64,000 nt of DNA from Planctomycetota bacterium (GTDB taxonomy: Bacteria; Planctomycetota; UBA8742; UBA2392). The position numbers were made by a program, and so were the translations under genes. This document shows positions 43,445 to 53,316 of the stretch, in pieces (position 1 is the first letter of the stretch; the number at the start of each line of letters is the position of its first letter). The notes below the pieces were generated by a model. That model did not search any database. It was given only the letters and a program-made list of their open reading frames with translations, and was not told the DNA's origin. The stretch lies in NCBI GenBank assembly GCA_020845475.1, contig JADLFN010000051.1, positions 1-64,000 of the forward strand. The letters are read 5' to 3'.

Positions 43445-44452
43445 ATGCTGATCCTCATGAAAACGGGCGCGACCGCTCAACAGGTCGATGCCGTGGCGCG
43501 CTTCATTCTTGATGCAGGGCTCAAGCTCGAAAAGTCCAACGGCGGCGCGGTTACGTTTTCGGTCTCACAAAACGGAGCGCGCGGCAAGGTAGCCGAGGAT
43601 GATGTTCTAAAGCTGCCAGGCGTAGCGCGCATCGCGCATATCAAGACGCCCTACAAACTATCATCGCGCGAGTTCCAGAAGGCCGATACGGTCGTGCAAG
43701 TCGGCGAGGTCAAGATCGGCGCGGGCTTTTGCATCATCGCCGGCCCGTGCAGCTTTGAGGATCGCGAGCAGGCCCTGAAAATCGCGCGCGCCGTGAAGAA
43801 GTCCGGTGTGCACCTCATGCGCGGCGGCATTTACAAGCCGCGCACCAGCCCGTTCTCGTTCCAGGGCCTGCGCGAAAGAGGCGTTGCCCTGCTCGAAGAA
43901 CTAAAGCGCGAGACGGGCCTGAGCTTCGTGACTGAAGCCGTCGATGAAAAAAGCTTCGACCTGCTCGAGCCCCACGCCGACATGCTGCAAATTGGCGCGC
44001 GCAACATGCAGAACTTTGAATTGCTCAAACGCGCCTCGCGCTCGAAAAAGCCCATTCTGCTCAAGCGTGGCATGAGCGCAACGCTCGATGAACTGCTCAT
44101 GGCCGCCGATTACGTTCTCTCCGGCGGCAACATGCAGGTTGTGCTCTGTGAGCGCGGCATCAAGACCTTTACCACGCACTCGCGCAACACGCTCGACATC
44201 AGCGCTGTGCCCGCGCTGAAGCATCTTTCGCACTTGCCGGTGATTGTCGATCCCAGCCACGCGACGGGCGATTCGCGTTTCGTGCCTGCGATGGCGCTCG
44301 CCATTGCGGCCAGCGGTTCTGATGGCGTGATGGTGGAAGTTCACGACGACCCCGCGCATGCGCTTTCAGACGGCGAGCAGGCGCTCACGCTCGAAGCGTT
44401 CGCGAAGCTTGCGCCACGGTTGGAAGCTGTCGCTCGCACTTCGCGAGGCTGA
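43445..44452 (+). CDS. aroF: 3-deoxy-7-phosphoheptulonate synthase with N-terminal regulatory domain
   Basis: Condenses PEP and erythrose-4-phosphate, the first step of the shikimate pathway. The 335-residue product has an N-terminal ferredoxin-like regulatory domain (MLILMKTGATAQQVDAVARF, residues 1-70), as in Thermotoga-type (Ibeta) enzymes. The TIM barrel has FCIIAGPCSFEDREQ, GIYKPRTSPFSFQGL (KPRTSP motif), QIGARNMQNFELL, KPILLKRGM and VIVDPSHATGDSR. The ATG at 43445 gives the usual start; one at 43427 is also in frame. Chorismate synthase is at the other end of the window. Confidence 0.93.
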   Translation: MLILMKTGATAQQVDAVARFILDAGLKLEKSNGGAVTFSVSQNGARGKVAEDDVLKLPGVARIAHIKTPYKLSSREFQKADTVVQVGEVKIGAGFCIIAGPCSFEDREQALKIARAVKKSGVHLMRGGIYKPRTSPFSFQGLRERGVALLEELKRETGLSFVTEAVDEKSFDLLEPHADMLQIGARNMQNFELLKRASRSKKPILLKRGMSATLDELLMAADYVLSGGNMQVVLCERGIKTFTTHSRNTLDISAVPALKHLSHLPVIVDPSHATGDSRFVPAMALAIAASGSDGVMVEVHDDPAHALSDGEQALTLEAFAKLAPRLEAVARTSRG

Positions 44453-44473
44453 CGGTCGGTGCCTCTCAAAACC

Positions 44474-44500
44474 GTTGACTCTCGACTCTTGACTGTCAAC
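44474..44500. repeat. Stuttering word repeat W10 upstream of the 44511 gene
   Basis: GTTGACTCTCGACTCTTGAC then TGTCAAC: copies of a TTGACTC word bounded by the inverted pair GTTGAC/GTCAAC, ending 10 bp before the ATG. Confidence 0.7.
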
Positions 44501-44510
44501 CTATGTTTCC

Positions 44511-44723
44511 ATGACCCAGTTCCTGCTGGCCTTCGACACGGATTACAAGGCTTCGGTGCTTGAATTGCTGCGCTCGATCCAGGGCGTGCGCATGCAGGGC
44601 GCGCCGGGCGCCAACGGAACCGTGCGAGTCGAAATCAAACGCCAGACGCTCGACGACGAAACTACCGCAATCCGCGAGATCGAGGCCATTCCCGGTGTCA
44701 TTGACTTGCGCCACCTGCGCTGA
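44511..44723 (+). CDS. Small ferredoxin-like-fold protein (70 aa), ACT/NapD-like
   Basis: Seventy residues with a beta-alpha-beta-beta-alpha-beta pattern: MTQFLLAFDTDYKASVLELLRSIQGVRM ... VRVEIKRQTLDDETTAIREIEAIPGVIDLRHL. The ending 'I..IPGVxDL' recalls NapD/ACT-like small regulators. It lies between DAHP synthase and an M20 hydrolase, with only 8 bp to the latter. A free-standing regulatory ACT-like subunit is one possibility; not proven. Confidence 0.6.
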   Translation: MTQFLLAFDTDYKASVLELLRSIQGVRMQGAPGANGTVRVEIKRQTLDDETTAIREIEAIPGVIDLRHLR

Positions 44724-44731
44724 GGAAACCC

Positions 44732-45892
44732 ATGCCAACGTTACTTGAGCAAGCCAAAGAACAGCGCGAGTGGATGGTCAAGACGCGCCGCGAGTTGCAC
44801 CAGATGCCGGAGCTTTCGCTCAAAGAGAAAGCCACAGCCGCGCGCTGCGCCGATGAGCTGGAAACACTCGGCTTGAGAGTGAAGCGCAACCTGTGGGGCG
44901 AAGGGTTCATCGCCGATCTTGACGTAAAGGGCGCCAAGGGCCGCATCGCGCTGCGCGCCGACATGGACGCGCTGCCGATCCAGGAACTCAACGATATCGA
45001 ATTCAAGAGCAAGCACGCCGGCGTCGCGCACATGTGCGGCCACGACACTCACATGACCTGCGCCATGGGTGCCGCCCGGTTGCTCGTCGCGGCGAGAGAC
45101 AAACTCACGCGCAACGTGCGCTTTATCTTCCAGCCCAGCGAAGAAACGCCCCCCGGCGGCGCGCTGGGTTTGATTGAAAAAGGCGCGCTCGAAGGCGTGG
45201 ATGAAATCTACGGCCTGCACAACAACCCGCAGATGGCGGTGGGCACCGTAGCCACGCGCGTGGGCGCGCTCACGGCCGCGGCCGACAGTTTTCGCGTCAC
45301 CTTTACCGGCAAAGGCGGCCACGCTTCGCGTCCCCACGAGGCGTTAGACCCCATTCCCGGCGCCTGCGCGCTAACTCTGCAACTGCAAACGCTCGTCGCG
45401 CGCCGCGTCGCACCGGGCACGCCCGCCGTGGTGAGCGTCACGCAAATTTCCGGCGGCACGACGCACAACATCATCCCGGACAGCGTGTTCATGCAGGGCA
45501 CCGTGCGCACGTTCGAGGAAGCCACACGCAAGCTGCTTGAAGATGGCATGTGGGCCATGGCCGACGCCACGGGCAAGGCGCACGGGCTGAAAGTGCGCTT
45601 TGAATACGAGCGCGGCTACGACAGCATCGTGAACCACAAGAGCGGCGTCGATCGCGTAATGGAAGCGGCGGCGAAGGTGGTGGGGGAGAAGAACACGTTT
45701 GAGCACCCGGCCATGACCTGGGGTGAAGATTTCGCGTACTACTTACAGAAGAAGCCAGGCGCGTTCTTCATGATCGGAAGCGGCAACAAGAAGAAGGGCA
45801 TAGAAGAGCCCCTGCACTCGCCGCGCATGATGGTGGACGAAGACTGCATGCCCATCGGCGCCGCCATGATGGCGCAACTGGCGATCGGCTAG
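44732..45892 (+). CDS. M20 family amidohydrolase (hippurate/amino-acylase type)
   Basis: A 386-residue metallohydrolase that cleaves N-acyl amino acids or related amides. Metal and catalytic motifs: LRADMDALPIQE, VAHMCGHDTHM (metal His, Asp, His), FQPSEETPPGGA (catalytic Glu and metal Glu), LHNNPQMAVG, and TWGEDFAYYLQKKPGAFFMIGSG near the end. The dimerisation domain lies in the middle (RVTFTGKGGHASRPHEALDPI). Start ATG 44732 with GAGGAAAC upstream. Precise substrate cannot be named. Confidence 0.92.
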   Translation: MPTLLEQAKEQREWMVKTRRELHQMPELSLKEKATAARCADELETLGLRVKRNLWGEGFIADLDVKGAKGRIALRADMDALPIQELNDIEFKSKHAGVAHMCGHDTHMTCAMGAARLLVAARDKLTRNVRFIFQPSEETPPGGALGLIEKGALEGVDEIYGLHNNPQMAVGTVATRVGALTAAADSFRVTFTGKGGHASRPHEALDPIPGACALTLQLQTLVARRVAPGTPAVVSVTQISGGTTHNIIPDSVFMQGTVRTFEEATRKLLEDGMWAMADATGKAHGLKVRFEYERGYDSIVNHKSGVDRVMEAAAKVVGEKNTFEHPAMTWGEDFAYYLQKKPGAFFMIGSGNKKKGIEEPLHSPRMMVDEDCMPIGAAMMAQLAIG

Positions 45893-45911
45893 ATGGGGCA
45901 CTTCCCCGACC

Positions 45912-45941
45912 CAATTGTGGACTTTTCCAGTCCAACAATTG
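45912..45941. terminator. Hairpin after the M20 gene
   Basis: CAATTGTGGACT, loop TTTCC, AGTCCAACAATTG: a 12-13 bp stem with one bulge. It has no U-run, so termination is only possible; it may belong to the word-repeat class. Confidence 0.5.
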
Positions 45942-46025
45942 CTTGGCTAATGTTCGCATGGCGTGGCAAGATGTGCGCCGCAATACGAATTACGGGCTAC
46001 TCTCGTTTCTCTTGTTGGAGCGCGC

Positions 46026-47591
46026 ATGCGCGTGATTCTGGTTCACATCCGTGATCCTCAGTTTTACGCCTTGCAGGAAGGCCGACGCGGCAAGTCGGGC
46101 AACCCCGAGGTCATGGGCTTTCCGCCCATTGGCATCATGTGCCTGAGCGCTGTGGTCAAGCAGGCCGGCCACGAATGTATCATGTTCGACCAAGCCAACC
46201 CCGACACGCCCAACGAAAAGATCATCGCTGAAATCAAAGAGAAGAAGCCGGATCTGATCGGCCTTTCGTTCCTCAGCACCACCAGCTATCCCTACGCCAA
46301 GATGCTCGCGCGCGCCATTCGTAGCGAGGTGCCCAACGCGCGCATCGCGCTGGGCGGCGTGTTTGCGACACTCAACGCGTTGCAGGTCAAGGAACAGTGC
46401 CCTTACGTCGATTTTGTATGTCGCGGCGATGGCGAGGCGTTGATTCTCGACCTGCTCAACAACATCGAGAATCCCGCGGGTGTTGCCGGACTGACGTGGC
46501 AAAAGGACGGAAAGGTCGTCCACAACCCGGATCGCAAACTCGAGCGCGAACTTGACCAGTGGCCTTTCCCCGACCGCGATGGCGTGCCCGTCGATTACAT
46601 CGAAAGCATGCCGCTGGACGTGCCCGTGGTGCTTTCGCGCGCAAAGTTCACCACCATGCAGACTTCGCGCGGCTGCCCCTGGCCGTGCATTTTCTGCGAC
46701 ATCCCGATTTTCAATGAGGGCAAGTGGCGCTACCGCAGCGCCGAGCACGTCGTGGCTGAACTCAAGCACCTGCAAGAGAAGGGCTACGGGGCCGTAGCGT
46801 TTGTCGATGACCACTTCTTGCTTCAACCGCAGCGCATTGAGGCCATCTGCAACGGCATCATCAAAGAAGGCATCAAGATCAAGTGGGGCGTGGAAGGCCG
46901 CGTCGATTCCGTGGTGCAGAAGCTGTTCCCGCTCATGGCCAAGGCGAACTGCCGCACGATCATGTTCGGCATTGAAAGCGGCAGCCAGAAGATTCTCGAC
47001 CGTCTCAAGAAGGGTGACACGCTGGAGCAGGTGGAGACCGCCGTGCGCAACGCCAAGAAGGCCGGCATCGAGATCGTGCACGGATTTTTTGTCGTCGGCA
47101 ATCCGGACGAAACCGAAGAAGACATGCAGGCCACGTTCGATTTCGCCGCGCGCCTGCCGCTGGATACGTTTGGCTTCAACCGCCTGTGCGTTTACCGCGG
47201 CACGCCGCTGTGGCACGAGTACATGAATCGCGGCTTGGTGAACGACACCACAGACTGGTACAAGTATTTCAAGTGCAGCGAGATTGACCCGACCTGCCTC
47301 AAGGGCGAGCGCATCAATGAAATCCGCGCCAAGGGCCTGCGCCGCCTGATGCTGCGCAAACTGTTCCTGCACCCGTGGCAAACTCTGCGCCTGTTGCGCC
47401 GCTTTATGCGCTATATGCCGCTTCGCGATATTTTCACGCTGTTGTCTAAGCCGTTCCGCGGCAAGAAGTCCGGCGCCACGCGCGCCGAGAAACTGAGCCG
47501 CGCCGTCGAGCACGCCGACATGAAGACCCAGGCGGCGGATCTGACGCAACTGAGCGACGACAAGCTCGAAGAGGTACTCGCAAAAAAGTAG
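46026..47591 (+). CDS. B12-binding-fold radical SAM protein
   Basis: A 521-residue cytosolic protein. Residues 1-135 have a cobalamin-binding-like Rossmann fold (VILVHIRDPQFY, GIMCLSAVVKQAGHECIMFD, DLIGLSFLSTTSYPY, IALGGVFATLN), but the DxHxxG cobalt-ligand motif is absent (MFDQANPD). The radical SAM core begins at TMQTSRGCPWPCIFCD (CxxxCxxC for 4Fe-4S) and continues through FVDDHFLL, WGVEGRVDS and FGIESGSQKILDRLKKG. The C-terminus is basic. Such enzymes modify lipids, tetrapyrroles or hopanoids; no partner indicates which. TTGGAG lies before the ATG. Confidence 0.88.
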   Translation: MRVILVHIRDPQFYALQEGRRGKSGNPEVMGFPPIGIMCLSAVVKQAGHECIMFDQANPDTPNEKIIAEIKEKKPDLIGLSFLSTTSYPYAKMLARAIRSEVPNARIALGGVFATLNALQVKEQCPYVDFVCRGDGEALILDLLNNIENPAGVAGLTWQKDGKVVHNPDRKLERELDQWPFPDRDGVPVDYIESMPLDVPVVLSRAKFTTMQTSRGCPWPCIFCDIPIFNEGKWRYRSAEHVVAELKHLQEKGYGAVAFVDDHFLLQPQRIEAICNGIIKEGIKIKWGVEGRVDSVVQKLFPLMAKANCRTIMFGIESGSQKILDRLKKGDTLEQVETAVRNAKKAGIEIVHGFFVVGNPDETEEDMQATFDFAARLPLDTFGFNRLCVYRGTPLWHEYMNRGLVNDTTDWYKYFKCSEIDPTCLKGERINEIRAKGLRRLMLRKLFLHPWQTLRLLRRFMRYMPLRDIFTLLSKPFRGKKSGATRAEKLSRAVEHADMKTQAADLTQLSDDKLEEVLAKK

Positions 47592-47626
47592 GGAACTGTT
47601 CTGGGCTGCAAGGGTGGTCTATAACA

Positions 47627-47725
47627 ACCTCACAAAGCCACAGAGAAGAAACCAACGAGTGCAAATGAGAAAGACAACAGCCAAAGCTGTTGTCTTTCTT
47701 CGTGTCTTGGTGCCTTTAGGTGAGA
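47627..47725. repeat. Stuttering word repeat W11 with terminator core (inverted arms)
   Basis: Left arm 47627-47652 (ACCTCACAAAGCCACAGAG, AAGAAAC) and right arm 47698-47725 (CTTCGTGTCTTGGTGCC, TTTAGGTGAG) are approximate reverse complements and flank the hairpin at 47669-47698. Confidence 0.6.
47669..47700. terminator. Terminator between the radical SAM gene and pnp
   Basis: Stem GAAAGACAACAGC and GCTGTTGTCTTTC, loop CAAA, then TT. A perfect 13-bp structure that ends both convergent genes. Confidence 0.8.
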
Positions 47726-47729
47726 CCGC

Positions 47730-49967
47730 TTAGTCGCGGCGCGAGTGTTCGCGGCGTCCGCCGCCGCGTCCGCCACGATCACCGCCTCGCCCGCCGCCGC
47801 CGGAGCGTCCGAGCTCGGGCACGTATTCTTCGCCGCGGTCCTTGAGAATGACCGCCTTGCGGCTGGCCTTGACCTTGCCCGTGGGATCGACGCCGATGAT
47901 CTCGACCATGATTTCGTCGCCGATTTTCACGACGTCTTCGGGTTTCTCGACGTAGCCGTCCGAGAGCTGGCTCACGTGCACCAGGGCTTCCTGGCCCACG
48001 CTGAATTCGACAAAGGCGCCGAACTCACGCATGCTCGTGACCTTGCCCAGCATGCGCTGGCCGACTTCCGGCTTCACGGTCATGCCGCGGATTTTGTCGG
48101 CACAATCCTTGGCACCCGTGGGATCCGTGCTGAAAATTTTCACGGTGCCGTCTTCCTCGACGGTGATCACGGACTTCGTGGCCTCCTGCAAGGCGCGGAT
48201 GTTCTTGCCGCCAGGGCCGATCAACAATCCAATCTGCTCCTTGTCGATCTTGACCGTTTCAAATTTCGGCGCCCACTTGCTCAACTCGCGGCGCGGCATC
48301 GGCATGGCAAGCTGCATCTTGGAAAGAATGTGCAAGCGGCCCTGCTTGGCCTGCATCAGCGCCTTGAGCATGACCTCGAGGTTCAGCTTCTTGACCTTGA
48401 TGTCCATCTGCAGCGCGGTAATGCCCTGCTCGGTGCCGCACACTTTGAAGTCCATATCGCCGACGTGGTCTTCGTCGCCGAGAATGTCCGTGAGCACGGC
48501 ATAGCCGGTGTTCTTGGGATCATCGACGCTGAAATCAACGAGGCCCATGGCCACACCCGCGACCGCCTTCTTCAGGGGCACGCCGGCATCGAACATGGAA
48601 AGCGAACCGCCGCAAACGCTCGCCATGCTCGAAGAGCCGTTGCTCTCGAGAATGTCGCTGACGATGCGGATCGTGTACGGGAAGTTGTTGAGATCGGGCA
48701 GCATCGGGCGCAGGGCGCGTTCAGCCAGTGCACCGTGGCCGATTTCGCGGCGGCCGGGGCCGCGGATCGGCTTCACTTCGCCCGTGCTGAAGCTGGGGAA
48801 GTTGTAGTGCAGCATGAACTGCTCTTCCTTGCTTTCGCGCAGGCCGTCAATGAGCTGGGCGTCTTGCGCGGTGCCGAGTGTTGCCGTCACGAAGGCCTGG
48901 GTTTCGCCGCGCGTGAACGTCACGCTGCCGTGGTTGCGCGGGAAGGGCGACATCTCGATCGTGATCGGGCGAACGGTCGTGAAGTCGCGGCCGTCAACGC
49001 GGCGGCCCTCCTTCTCGATCATTTCGCGCAGCGCCTTGTACTTGTATTCACCCAGAATGCCGGAAAGAGCCTTGGCGCGCTTGGCCATAGCCGCGCGTTC
49101 TTCGGGCGAGGCGTCGTCGTCCATCGCGCACATCTCGACAATCGCCTGGTGCTTGATGTCGTCGAGCGCCTCGGAACGCTGGTGCTTGCCCGGCGTCTTC
49201 ATGGCCTCGTAGAACTTCTTGTAGTACTTGTCGTGGGCTTCCTTGGCGAGCGCTTTGTCCGGGCCGGCGGGCGGCTCAAACTCTTCGCGCACTACGCCCG
49301 CGCGCTTGCACAGGTCAAGCTGCATGTCGCACAGGCGCTTGATTTCATCGTGGGCAACCTTGAGGGCTTCGACAATCTGCTCTTCGGTCAGTTCGTTGGC
49401 GCCGGCTTCCACCATGCAGATGCCGTCGCGCGTGCCGGCCACGGTCATGTTGAGCTGGCCAGCGTCCATCTGGGCGTAGGTCGGGTTGACGATCAAAGCG
49501 CCGTCCACCATGCCCATGCGCACTGCGCCCACGGGGCCATGGAACGGAATGCCCGAGAGCATGACGGCGGCACTCGAGGCGTTGATCATGAGAATGTCGG
49601 GGTCGAGTTCCGGGTCGGCCGACATCACCATGCCCTGGATCTGAACTTCATCGTTGTAGCCATCGGGGAATTGCGGGCGCAGCGGGCGGTCGGTCAGGCG
49701 GCAGGTCAGGATTTCTTTGTTGCTGGGCCGCGTCTCGCGCTTGAAGAAACCACCGGGCAGCTTGCCCGCGGCGCTGGTTTTCTCGCGGTAATCAACGGTC
49801 AGCGGGAAGAAGTCAATCCCGGGGCGCGGTGCGGCGGTAGTCAGCGCGACAAACACGGCGGAGAAATTTTCGCGAATCAGCACTGCGCCGTGGGCCTGCT
49901 TGGCCAGCCAGCCGGTCTCGATCGAGATTTCGCGGCCGCCGACGTTCAAAGATACGGTGTGTTTCAT
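47730..49967 (-). CDS. pnp: Polyribonucleotide nucleotidyltransferase
   Basis: Phosphorolytic 3'-5' exonuclease of RNA turnover. The 745-residue protein has two RNase PH domains (GRREIGHGALAERALRPMLP is the catalytic-core motif; VCGGSLSMFDAGVPLKKAVAG follows), a KH domain (EQIGLLIGPGGKNIRALQE), and an S1 domain (MLGKVTSMREFGAFVEFSVG). The last 26 residues are an RGG-like tail (GGGGRGGDRGGRGGGRREH). The ATG at 49967 has AAGGAA upstream. It follows rpsO in the common order. Confidence 0.96.
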   Translation of the reverse strand: MKHTVSLNVGGREISIETGWLAKQAHGAVLIRENFSAVFVALTTAAPRPGIDFFPLTVDYREKTSAAGKLPGGFFKRETRPSNKEILTCRLTDRPLRPQFPDGYNDEVQIQGMVMSADPELDPDILMINASSAAVMLSGIPFHGPVGAVRMGMVDGALIVNPTYAQMDAGQLNMTVAGTRDGICMVEAGANELTEEQIVEALKVAHDEIKRLCDMQLDLCKRAGVVREEFEPPAGPDKALAKEAHDKYYKKFYEAMKTPGKHQRSEALDDIKHQAIVEMCAMDDDASPEERAAMAKRAKALSGILGEYKYKALREMIEKEGRRVDGRDFTTVRPITIEMSPFPRNHGSVTFTRGETQAFVTATLGTAQDAQLIDGLRESKEEQFMLHYNFPSFSTGEVKPIRGPGRREIGHGALAERALRPMLPDLNNFPYTIRIVSDILESNGSSSMASVCGGSLSMFDAGVPLKKAVAGVAMGLVDFSVDDPKNTGYAVLTDILGDEDHVGDMDFKVCGTEQGITALQMDIKVKKLNLEVMLKALMQAKQGRLHILSKMQLAMPMPRRELSKWAPKFETVKIDKEQIGLLIGPGGKNIRALQEATKSVITVEEDGTVKIFSTDPTGAKDCADKIRGMTVKPEVGQRMLGKVTSMREFGAFVEFSVGQEALVHVSQLSDGYVEKPEDVVKIGDEIMVEIIGVDPTGKVKASRKAVILKDRGEEYVPELGRSGGGGRGGDRGGRGGGRREHSRRD

Positions 49968-50073
49968 GGGTTCCTTGAATGCAACATAGCGCAGGCCGCC
50001 GATGCGGACTGCTGCGCGGTTATCAGATGACGGTGGGAATTCGCCTGAACCCTGAGCGGGCAGAGAGTTGGGG

Positions 50074-50093
50074 GTTTTTGCGCGGGCAAAAAC
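50074..50093 (-). promoter_or_regulatory. Hairpin in the rpsO-pnp spacer
   Basis: GTTTTTGC (50074-50081) and GCAAAAAC (50086-50093) form an 8-bp stem in the 207-bp gap between rpsO and pnp. In other bacteria this gap holds an RNase III-processed hairpin used for PNPase autoregulation; the same role here is an inference. Confidence 0.45.
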
Positions 50094-50174
50094 TCCGGAC
50101 TCTGTGTCCGCCGCAGGTGCTTGAACTCCCACCGCGGCCCTTCGCCATCGGGCGAAAAAGCACAACGGCACCCG

Positions 50175-50441
50175 CTACTTGCGGATGCCGAGTTTTTCAA
50201 TCAGGGTCTTGTAACGTGTTTCATCGACCCGGTTGAGGTACTTCAGCAGCGCGTTGCGCTGCCCCACCATCATCAGCAAGCCGCGCCTGCTGTTGAAGTC
50301 TTTCTTGTGAAGCTTGAGGTGCACCGTCAGGTTGTTGATGCGTTCGGTAAGGATGGCGCACTGAACTTCAGGTGAACCGGTGTCGCCCTGCTTGGTCGCG
50401 TATTGCTTGACCAGTTCGTTCTTCTTCGTTGCGGTGATCAT
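50175..50441 (-). CDS. rpsO: 30S ribosomal protein S15
   Basis: Small-subunit protein uS15 that binds the central domain of 16S rRNA. The 88-residue product has the standard pattern [60 protein letters not shown] and [24 protein letters not shown]. The ATG at 50441 has GAGGA upstream. Paired with pnp downstream. Confidence 0.97.
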   Translation of the reverse strand: MITATKKNELVKQYATKQGDTGSPEVQCAILTERINNLTVHLKLHKKDFNSRRGLLMMVGQRNALLKYLNRVDETRYKTLIEKLGIRK

Positions 50442-50504
50442 TGTTCCTCTATGTTGGCACAAGCGCGTGGAGAAGCACCATGCTGCCCCGGCGTGAGGGC
50501 GGAA

Positions 50505-50532
50505 AGGTTAACTGCGCGGCTTCGCGTGTCAA
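50505..50532 (-). promoter_or_regulatory. Predicted promoter of rpsO-pnp
   Basis: On the minus strand: TTGACA (50532-50527), 16 bp, TAACCT (50510-50505). The start would be near 50498, giving a leader of about 57 nt before rpsO. Confidence 0.6.
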
Positions 50533-50540
50533 GGCGGGCG

Positions 50541-51836
50541 CTACAGTCCTTTCAGAACCTCGAACTTTTTGGCTTCGTCGCGCAGATCCGCGCGCAGTTC
50601 CAGGGCACGTTTCAGGTGTTTTGCGGCGTCGGCCTTCTTGCCCAGGTTGGCTTGTGCCAGCGCAATATTGAAATGCGCGCTGGCGTGCTTGTCTTCGAGG
50701 GCCAGCGCTTTTGCGTAGGCGGTTTCGGAATCCGCCCAGCGCCGGGCCCCCAGCAACAAGAACGCATAGTTGACCCACCATTGCGCCTTGCCGGGCTCGG
50801 CCTTGGCCGCCTGCTCGCTTGAGCGCAGCGCGCGGTCGTGGTCGCCGATCTGGTCGTAACAGCCGGCCATGAGCGAATAGGCCTCCGCGAAATTCGGCTT
50901 TGCTTCCAGCGCCTCCGTGAGAAATATCAGCGCTGAGGAAAAGTCGCCCATACGCGTGGCATCGACCGCATCGAGATACGATTCGTGCGCCGTGCGCGCG
51001 GCTGCCGCAGGCGGGCTCACATTGATGATCGTGTCCGCCGAGGGCAACTCGCGGAAAATCGCGCTCTGGGGCCGTGTTGAACGCCCGCCGCTTGAAAGCC
51101 TCATGCTCGTCGCGCGCGGACGAGGCCCCATCAGGCGTTCGGCCATGACCAGGTCATCGGGCGTAGTTACTTTGAAATTGCCCGCGTCGCCCGTGACCAC
51201 CGCGCAGGGCAGGCCCATGAGCTCGATCAAAGCCGCGTCGTCCGTGACGTCCTGCGTGCCGAATTTTTCGAAGGCCGCCAGCCAATCCTTGCGCCGCGTG
51301 GCCTGCGGCGTCTGCGCGGCCCACAACTGGGCGCGATCGACGGTGCCGTTGATGTGGCCCTTGGCATCGACGCGCTTGAGGGTATCGCGCACCGGCGTGG
51401 CCAGGATTGCGGCGCCGACGTCGCGCGTGCGCGCCATCACCGCCTCGATGTGATCGCGACGCACGAAGGGCCGCGCGGCATCGTGGATGAGCGCGAATTC
51501 TCCGCGGCAGGTTTTCAGGCCGTTGAGCACGCTGTCCTGGCGGCGCTTGCCGCCGGCCACAAAGCGCGTGACGCCCAGTTCGCGCAGACTTTCAACAAGC
51601 TCGTTACCGGCGTGTGTGGCGGACAGCTCGACGATGGCGGCATCCTGGTTGGTCATGCGCTTAATTTCATCGGGCGGCAGAACAACGGTGGTCTCAGCGA
51701 ACTGGATACCCGAAAAGGCGCGGCAGGTGTGTTCGAGCATTGGGCGGCCGCCGATTTCAAGGAAGGGCTTCTTGGTCGCGCTCTGCATGCGCGTGCCCGA
51801 ACCGCCGGCGACAATGATGAGGGAGAAATCGGTCAT
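50541..51836 (-). CDS. ispD: IspD (MEP cytidylyltransferase) fused to a TPR domain
   Basis: The N-terminal 230 residues are 2-C-methyl-D-erythritol 4-phosphate cytidylyltransferase, an isoprenoid-pathway enzyme: LIIVAGGSGTRMQSATKKPF (CTP-binding start), VAGGKRRQDSVLNGL, LIHDAARPFV, WAAQTPQATRR and the TDDAALIE motif. After a linker (about 240-285) come about 145 residues of three to four TPR units (ALIFLTEALEAKPNFAEAYSLMAGCYDQIGD and relatives). Standard IspD is about 230 residues, so the total of 431 is a fusion. Start ATG at 51836. Confidence 0.88.
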   Translation of the reverse strand: MTDFSLIIVAGGSGTRMQSATKKPFLEIGGRPMLEHTCRAFSGIQFAETTVVLPPDEIKRMTNQDAAIVELSATHAGNELVESLRELGVTRFVAGGKRRQDSVLNGLKTCRGEFALIHDAARPFVRRDHIEAVMARTRDVGAAILATPVRDTLKRVDAKGHINGTVDRAQLWAAQTPQATRRKDWLAAFEKFGTQDVTDDAALIELMGLPCAVVTGDAGNFKVTTPDDLVMAERLMGPRPRATSMRLSSGGRSTRPQSAIFRELPSADTIINVSPPAAAARTAHESYLDAVDATRMGDFSSALIFLTEALEAKPNFAEAYSLMAGCYDQIGDHDRALRSSEQAAKAEPGKAQWWVNYAFLLLGARRWADSETAYAKALALEDKHASAHFNIALAQANLGKKADAAKHLKRALELRADLRDEAKKFEVLKGL

Positions 51837-51888
51837 AGGCGCGAGTTTAGGCAGGAAAACCCAAAACACAAAGGCAACAACAACATCA

Positions 51889-51963
51889 ATCCACAGATTA
51901 CTCAGATGGGCACAGATGCAAGGCAAGCGACTTCATCTGTGAAAATCTGCGCAATCTGTGGAT
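51889..51963. repeat. Stuttering word repeat W12 between ispD and eno (inverted arms)
   Basis: Arm 1 (51889-51918) holds ATCCACAGATTACTCAGATG and CACAGATG. Arm 2 (51934-51963) holds CATCTGTGAAAATCTG and CGCAATCTGTGGAT. The 30-bp arms are reverse complements with about five mismatches around a 15-bp loop. Confidence 0.8.
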
Positions 51964-51997
51964 GGCAGTTGCCTACTACCCGGACTTCTTTTCTTGA

Positions 51998-53314
<1,317 letters not shown>

Positions 53315-53316
53315 GT

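Noticed and set aside
45990..47549. A 519-residue minus-strand frame opposite the radical SAM gene
   Set aside because: The plus strand encodes the complete CxxxCxxC radical SAM protein; the reverse product has no family likeness.
47745..50030. A 761-residue open frame on the plus strand opposite pnp
   Set aside because: It is the antisense shadow of PNPase, rich in His, Val, Ala and Gly from reversed codons, and has no recognisable domain.
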